A DNA stretch of 9,575 nucleotides. Origin: Tannerella sp. (GTDB lineage: Bacteria > Bacteroidota > Bacteroidia > Bacteroidales > Tannerellaceae). Below are positions 5,944 to 9,575 of the stretch, one piece after another. Location of the stretch: contig JAIRYY010000128.1 of assembly GCA_031267485.1 (NCBI GenBank), forward strand, positions 1-9,575, written 5' to 3'. The position numbers and the translations under genes are program-made. Each line of letters begins with the position of its first letter. The first letter of the stretch is position 1. The notes beneath the pieces were generated by a model, which saw only the letters and a list, made by a program, of their open reading frames with translations, searched no databases and was not told the DNA's origin.

Positions 5944-8667
5944 ATGAGAAAGAAATCATGTACGGCGTTTATATTTCTGCTTTTGACGGCTAACGTTCTT
6001 CTTGCCCGGGAGGGTGTCCTGAAAGGAAAAATAGCGGACGGACGGACGCAGGAGACGCTTGTTGGAGCAAGCGTTACGGTTAAGGAACTGCCCGGCAGGG
6101 GAACGGTCAGCGATATCGACGGGTATTACAGTTTTGCCCTGCCCGAGGGAACGTATACGGTGGTCGCCTCGTACATTTCGTACATGACGCTCGAAATAAC
6201 GAAAGTTGAAATCAGGGCGGAGGCGGAGGCGGTTCTTGATATTGACCTGAAAGAGACGGCGCAAAGCCTGGAGGAAGTCATGGTTGTGGCGCGCATGGAC
6301 ATGGAGGCGGAGAAAGCGCTGATGATTGAGCGGCGGCAGTCGACCGTGGCCGTCGAAAACCTGGGTGCAAGGGAGATGTCGGTGAAAGGTCTCCCGACTG
6401 TTGCCGACGGGATAAAAAAGATAAGCGGCATATCCATGGAGGGCAACAGCAAGGTTTATGTCCGGGGACTGGGCGACCGGTACAGCATGACTTCGCTCAA
6501 CGGATTTCCCATCGCTTCGCCCAATCCCGACAACAAACTGATTCCCCTGACGCTGTTTCCCGCATCGATTGTGAAGAACATTTCCGTGAGCAAGGTGTAT
6601 CACCCGTCGGTATACGGCGATTATTCGGGGGCGCACATCAATGTCGACACCAAAGAAAATACGGGGAAAGATTATCTTACGTTCGGCGTTTCGACCGGTG
6701 GGAATACGAACACGCTGTTTTCCGGATTTCATTCGTCGGATAAAAACGGGGCCGGCGTTCCCTTCCTCGGCATAAGCAACGGTCTGCGCCTGAGCAGGAA
6801 CATCAGAGAGATGACGGCGGATGAGTTTGAAGACTATCAGCTGACAAACAATCCTTTCCGGACGGGTTTTTCCGTCGGCAAAAAGACGGCGCTGCCCGTC
6901 ATCGAGCTTGATTTCGGCACGGGCAGGACGTGGACTGTCGGCGGCCGGAAACTGAGCGCCCTGCTGGCCGCCGGATTCGGGAACGAGTATTCGCGCTACA
7001 GAGATGCTTATGTGTCCACCGTCAACGCACAGGGCGTTGTCCGCGACCGCTACAGTTACGACCAGTATACGTACGAAACGACTGCGACGCTGTCCGGACA
7101 ACTGGGATATGTGCTGGGGAATACCGGCCGCCTGTCGTATTACATAATGGGAATCAACAACACGGAAGACACCTATAAGCGTCGCGAAGGCGTCGACGCG
7201 GAGGGTATCGACCTGATTGGGAGCAACAGCGTCTATCATTCGTACAGCCTGTTCAACAATCAGCTGACGGGGAAACACGAAGTGCTGCGCGACCGGCTGC
7301 ATGCGGACTGGCAACTCTCATACGGCCACACGAAGAGCGAAGAGCCTGACCGCCGCCAGGTGATGTTCACGCGCAACGGGAACGGTTCGCTCTCGCTTTT
7401 CAAACTGAACCGGCAGGAGACGATGCGTTATTTCGGCGAGCTGTCCGAGGGCGAGTGGAACGGCGACCTGAAAGTCAAGTACATGCCGGGCAGCGACGAG
7501 TCCCGTCCCGGATTCATCCGTGCAGGCATTTCCGCACGGAGCAAGGCGCGGGATTTCTATTCCGCCAACTTCTATTACAATCTGAAAAATACATCTCCGC
7601 AGATTGACGACATCTACGACACGGACAGTTACCTCAATTACGGCAACATTGCCGGCGGAACGATTGCCGTCGATAAAAACTCCCTGCCGCGGAACAGATA
7701 TCATGCGGAAGCGGACGTTTATGCCACGTTCACGGACGTGGAATTATACCTGGCCGAAAAGCTGCTTGTTTCCTTCGGGGTACGCTATGAGCATTTCAGG
7801 CAACGGGTGAGGTTCTGGACGGATGCCGCCGAAGAGAAGCTGGCTGTCCTGACTACGGACGATTTGTTCCCGGCCGTCAACCTGAAATACAGCACGGGCC
7901 GGAACGGCAATCTCCGGGCGGGACTTTCGCGCACCGTCACCCGGCCGTCCTTCATCGAAATGGCTCCTTTTGAATACCGGGAATCGTACGGCGGCGCGAC
8001 CGTCCGCGGTTACGAAGATATCAGGAACGGCTACAATTACAACATCGACCTGCGGTATGAACTTTTCCTCGGTTTCGGCGACATGTATTCATTCGGCGTT
8101 TATTACAAATATCTCGAAAGTCCCATCGAACGCGTACAGGAATATTCCGGCTCGGTCATCCAGAGTTTCCGCAATGTGGACGAGGGAATCGTTGCCGGCG
8201 CCGAGATGGAGATTCGCAAGCAGTTGACGAAAGAACTGAAGGTCGATTTCAACGCCTCCTACATTTACACGCATATCTCGCTGCCCCCGGAGGGCATCTA
8301 CACGGACAGGGAAAGGCCGCTGCAGGGAGCGTCGCCCTGGCTGGTCAACTTCGACCTCAACTATGCGCCGCAAACCGGCGCCGGCAACCGCCTGTCGCTC
8401 TCGTCCGTCTACAACCTGCAGGGCCCGCGCATCAGTTCGGTCGGAATCAACGGGGTCGGCAACGTGGTCGAAGAAGCCGTCCACTCGCTGGATTTCATCG
8501 CTTCATACGCACCCGGCAACGGTATCAGACTGAAATTGCAGGCAAAAAACCTGCTCGACCCGGAATACAGACATACACAAGTGATAAAGGATACGGGAAA
8601 GAAGGAGACGGTGGCTTATTTCCGCAGGGGAATGGCTGTCGGCATCGGATTTTCCATGGATTTTTAA
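5944..8667 (+). CDS. TonB-dependent outer-membrane receptor with N-terminal carboxypeptidase-regulatory-like domain
   Basis: The 907-residue protein is a predicted energy-coupled importer in the outer membrane. A signal peptide covers about residues 1-21. Residues about 25-103 form a beta-sandwich of the CarboxypepD_reg-like type (LKGKIADGRTQETLVGASV, then DIDGYYSFALPEGTYTV). A TonB-box-like LEEVMVVA is at 109-116. The plug domain (about 130-240) contains KVYVRGLGDRYSMTSLNG and DYSGAHINVDTK, and the remainder is a barrel ending in the typical terminal phenylalanine (GIGFSMDF). The length is close to classic TonB receptors and shorter than most SusC proteins, and no SusD-like gene follows, so a SusCD glycan system is unlikely. 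A surface-lipoprotein gene follows after 33 bases and probably shares the transcript. The substrate cannot be told from sequence; iron, phosphate or another nutrient are all open. Confidence 0.93.
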   Translation: MRKKSCTAFIFLLLTANVLLAREGVLKGKIADGRTQETLVGASVTVKELPGRGTVSDIDGYYSFALPEGTYTVVASYISYMTLEITKVEIRAEAEAVLDIDLKETAQSLEEVMVVARMDMEAEKALMIERRQSTVAVENLGAREMSVKGLPTVADGIKKISGISMEGNSKVYVRGLGDRYSMTSLNGFPIASPNPDNKLIPLTLFPASIVKNISVSKVYHPSVYGDYSGAHINVDTKENTGKDYLTFGVSTGGNTNTLFSGFHSSDKNGAGVPFLGISNGLRLSRNIREMTADEFEDYQLTNNPFRTGFSVGKKTALPVIELDFGTGRTWTVGGRKLSALLAAGFGNEYSRYRDAYVSTVNAQGVVRDRYSYDQYTYETTATLSGQLGYVLGNTGRLSYYIMGINNTEDTYKRREGVDAEGIDLIGSNSVYHSYSLFNNQLTGKHEVLRDRLHADWQLSYGHTKSEEPDRRQVMFTRNGNGSLSLFKLNRQETMRYFGELSEGEWNGDLKVKYMPGSDESRPGFIRAGISARSKARDFYSANFYYNLKNTSPQIDDIYDTDSYLNYGNIAGGTIAVDKNSLPRNRYHAEADVYATFTDVELYLAEKLLVSFGVRYEHFRQRVRFWTDAAEEKLAVLTTDDLFPAVNLKYSTGRNGNLRAGLSRTVTRPSFIEMAPFEYRESYGGATVRGYEDIRNGYNYNIDLRYELFLGFGDMYSFGVYYKYLESPIERVQEYSGSVIQSFRNVDEGIVAGAEMEIRKQLTKELKVDFNASYIYTHISLPPEGIYTDRERPLQGASPWLVNFDLNYAPQTGAGNRLSLSSVYNLQGPRISSVGINGVGNVVEEAVHSLDFIASYAPGNGIRLKLQAKNLLDPEYRHTQVIKDTGKKETVAYFRRGMAVGIGFSMDF

Positions 8668-8700
8668 TAATTATTTTTTATAAAACAAATCAGAAAGATT

Positions 8701-9575
8701 ATGAAGAAGTATCTTAAAAACATCAGTTACGTGCTGATGACGGCAACAATGCTGAACGCCGCCGCAGGTTGCGGCGACAAGGATCCCGACACGGATCCCC
8801 TGCCCGATCCCGAAGATTTAGTGCTGAAAGGCGAACTGACTACGGAAAGAACGCTCAAGACGGGACAGACGTATGAACTCGTCGGCGGCTACCAGATCAA
8901 AAACGGGGGCAGCCTGATTATCGAAGAGGGCGTGACGCTCGAGGCGACCCGTTCCATCGACGGACAGCCGGACTATATCATCGTCGAGCAGGGCGGACGA
9001 ATCGACGCGAGGGGGACGCGGGAACGGCCGATCGTGATGACTTCCACCCGTCAGCAGCCCGGCGCCTGGGGTGGCGTGCATATTTGCGGACGGGCGCCTG
9101 TCAACCTCTCCGGCGGTACGGGCAAATCCGAAATTGGCGACGCCACGTTCGGCGGTACGGCCGCAGGCGACAATTCCGGCACGATGCGCTACGTGCGCCT
9201 CGAATACATCGGCTTTGCATTCAGCGAGACAAAGGAATCCAACGGGCTGACCATGTACGGCGTCGGCAACGGCACGACGATCGAGTACATCCAGACGTAC
9301 AAAGGCTCGGACGACGGGTTCGAGTGGTTCGGCGGGACGGTAAACGCCCGTTACTTAGTGTCGACGCACAGCGAGGACGATTCGTTTGACTGGACGGACG
9401 GCTGGATCGGCAAGGGACAGTTCTGGGTGGCCGTACAGGATCCCGCCGCACCCACAGCCGACGGCTCCGCCAACGGCGACTGCCTGATAGAAGCTGACAA
9501 CCGCGAAGACAACTTCGGCAACACGCCCCGGTCATGCCCTACCCTGTCGAACCTTACGCTAATCGGCAACAACGA
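8701..9575 (+). CDS. Predicted surface lipoprotein with beta-helix-like body, 3' truncated
   Basis: The frame is open from ATG 8701 to the window end (291 codons seen). The N-terminus is a lipoprotein signal with Cys24 in AAAGC; position -3 is Ala instead of the usual Leu. The residues after the cysteine, GDKDPDTDPLPDPEDL, are acidic and proline-rich, like the Bacteroidota signal for export to the cell surface. The body has short, glycine-rich, strand-like repeats (GGSLIIEEGVTLEA, EQGGRIDARG, PGAWGGVHICG), as in right-handed beta-helix proteins. Later come two striking acidic-aromatic motifs, SDDGFEWFGGTVNARY (203-218) and HSEDDSFDWTDGW (223-235), then EADNREDN (264-271) and TPRSCPTLSNLTLIG (275-289). 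I recall similar proteins beside TonB receptors in other Gram-negatives but know no function. It probably works with the preceding receptor, for example by capturing its ligand. Confidence 0.85.
   Translation, partial: MKKYLKNISYVLMTATMLNAAAGCGDKDPDTDPLPDPEDLVLKGELTTERTLKTGQTYELVGGYQIKNGGSLIIEEGVTLEATRSIDGQPDYIIVEQGGRIDARGTRERPIVMTSTRQQPGAWGGVHICGRAPVNLSGGTGKSEIGDATFGGTAAGDNSGTMRYVRLEYIGFAFSETKESNGLTMYGVGNGTTIEYIQTYKGSDDGFEWFGGTVNARYLVSTHSEDDSFDWTDGWIGKGQFWVAVQDPAAPTADGSANGDCLIEADNREDNFGNTPRSCPTLSNLTLIGNN

Noticed and set aside
5956..7314. A 452-codon open frame antisense to the TonB receptor
   Set aside because: The translation is rich in Arg/His without any recognisable domain and mirrors the codon bias of the real receptor gene.

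Overview
The window reads as chromosome of a Bacteroidota species, most likely Bacteroidales. Four promoter-like sites fit the Bacteroidota pattern (TAnnTTTG near -7, usually with TTG/TTTG 20-21 bases upstream). Most start codons lack a Shine-Dalgarno sequence. The histidine kinase has the H-box style common in this phylum, and the TonB receptor carries an N-terminal carboxypeptidase-regulatory-like domain followed by a lipoprotein with an acidic stretch after its cysteine. The window holds mostly ordinary chromosomal genes plus a small accessory patch around a tRNA.

Left part (1-2355, + strand): the C-terminal end of what looks like an ABC-2 (DUF3526-type) permease, a 213-base gap with a long imperfect hairpin, then a stand-alone nadB (L-aspartate oxidase, first step of de novo NAD synthesis). 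nadB converges on the next unit and the two stop codons overlap by 4 bases.

Middle (2352-5765, all on the - strand), read in the direction of transcription: a tRNA-Arg(CCG) with its own promoter and terminator; a possible 23-codon ORF behind a promoter-like site; a hicA-hicB toxin-antitoxin pair with a palindromic operator over its -7 element; then, from its own promoter and a leader of roughly 180 bases, an orphan sensor histidine kinase and an outer-membrane phospholipase A (PldA/OMPLA) 17 bases apart. The last two suggest an envelope-stress or lipid-homeostasis unit.

Right part (5886-9575, + strand): a promoter drives a 907-residue TonB-dependent receptor and, 33 bases later, a predicted surface lipoprotein with a repetitive, probably beta-helical body, cut by the window end. 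This looks like a receptor/surface-lipoprotein uptake pair that differs from SusC/SusD; its substrate cannot be read from the sequence. The points most worth a second look are this lipoprotein and its acidic-aromatic motifs, the tRNA's paired A19/U56 change, the kinase-phospholipase unit, and the hic operator region.
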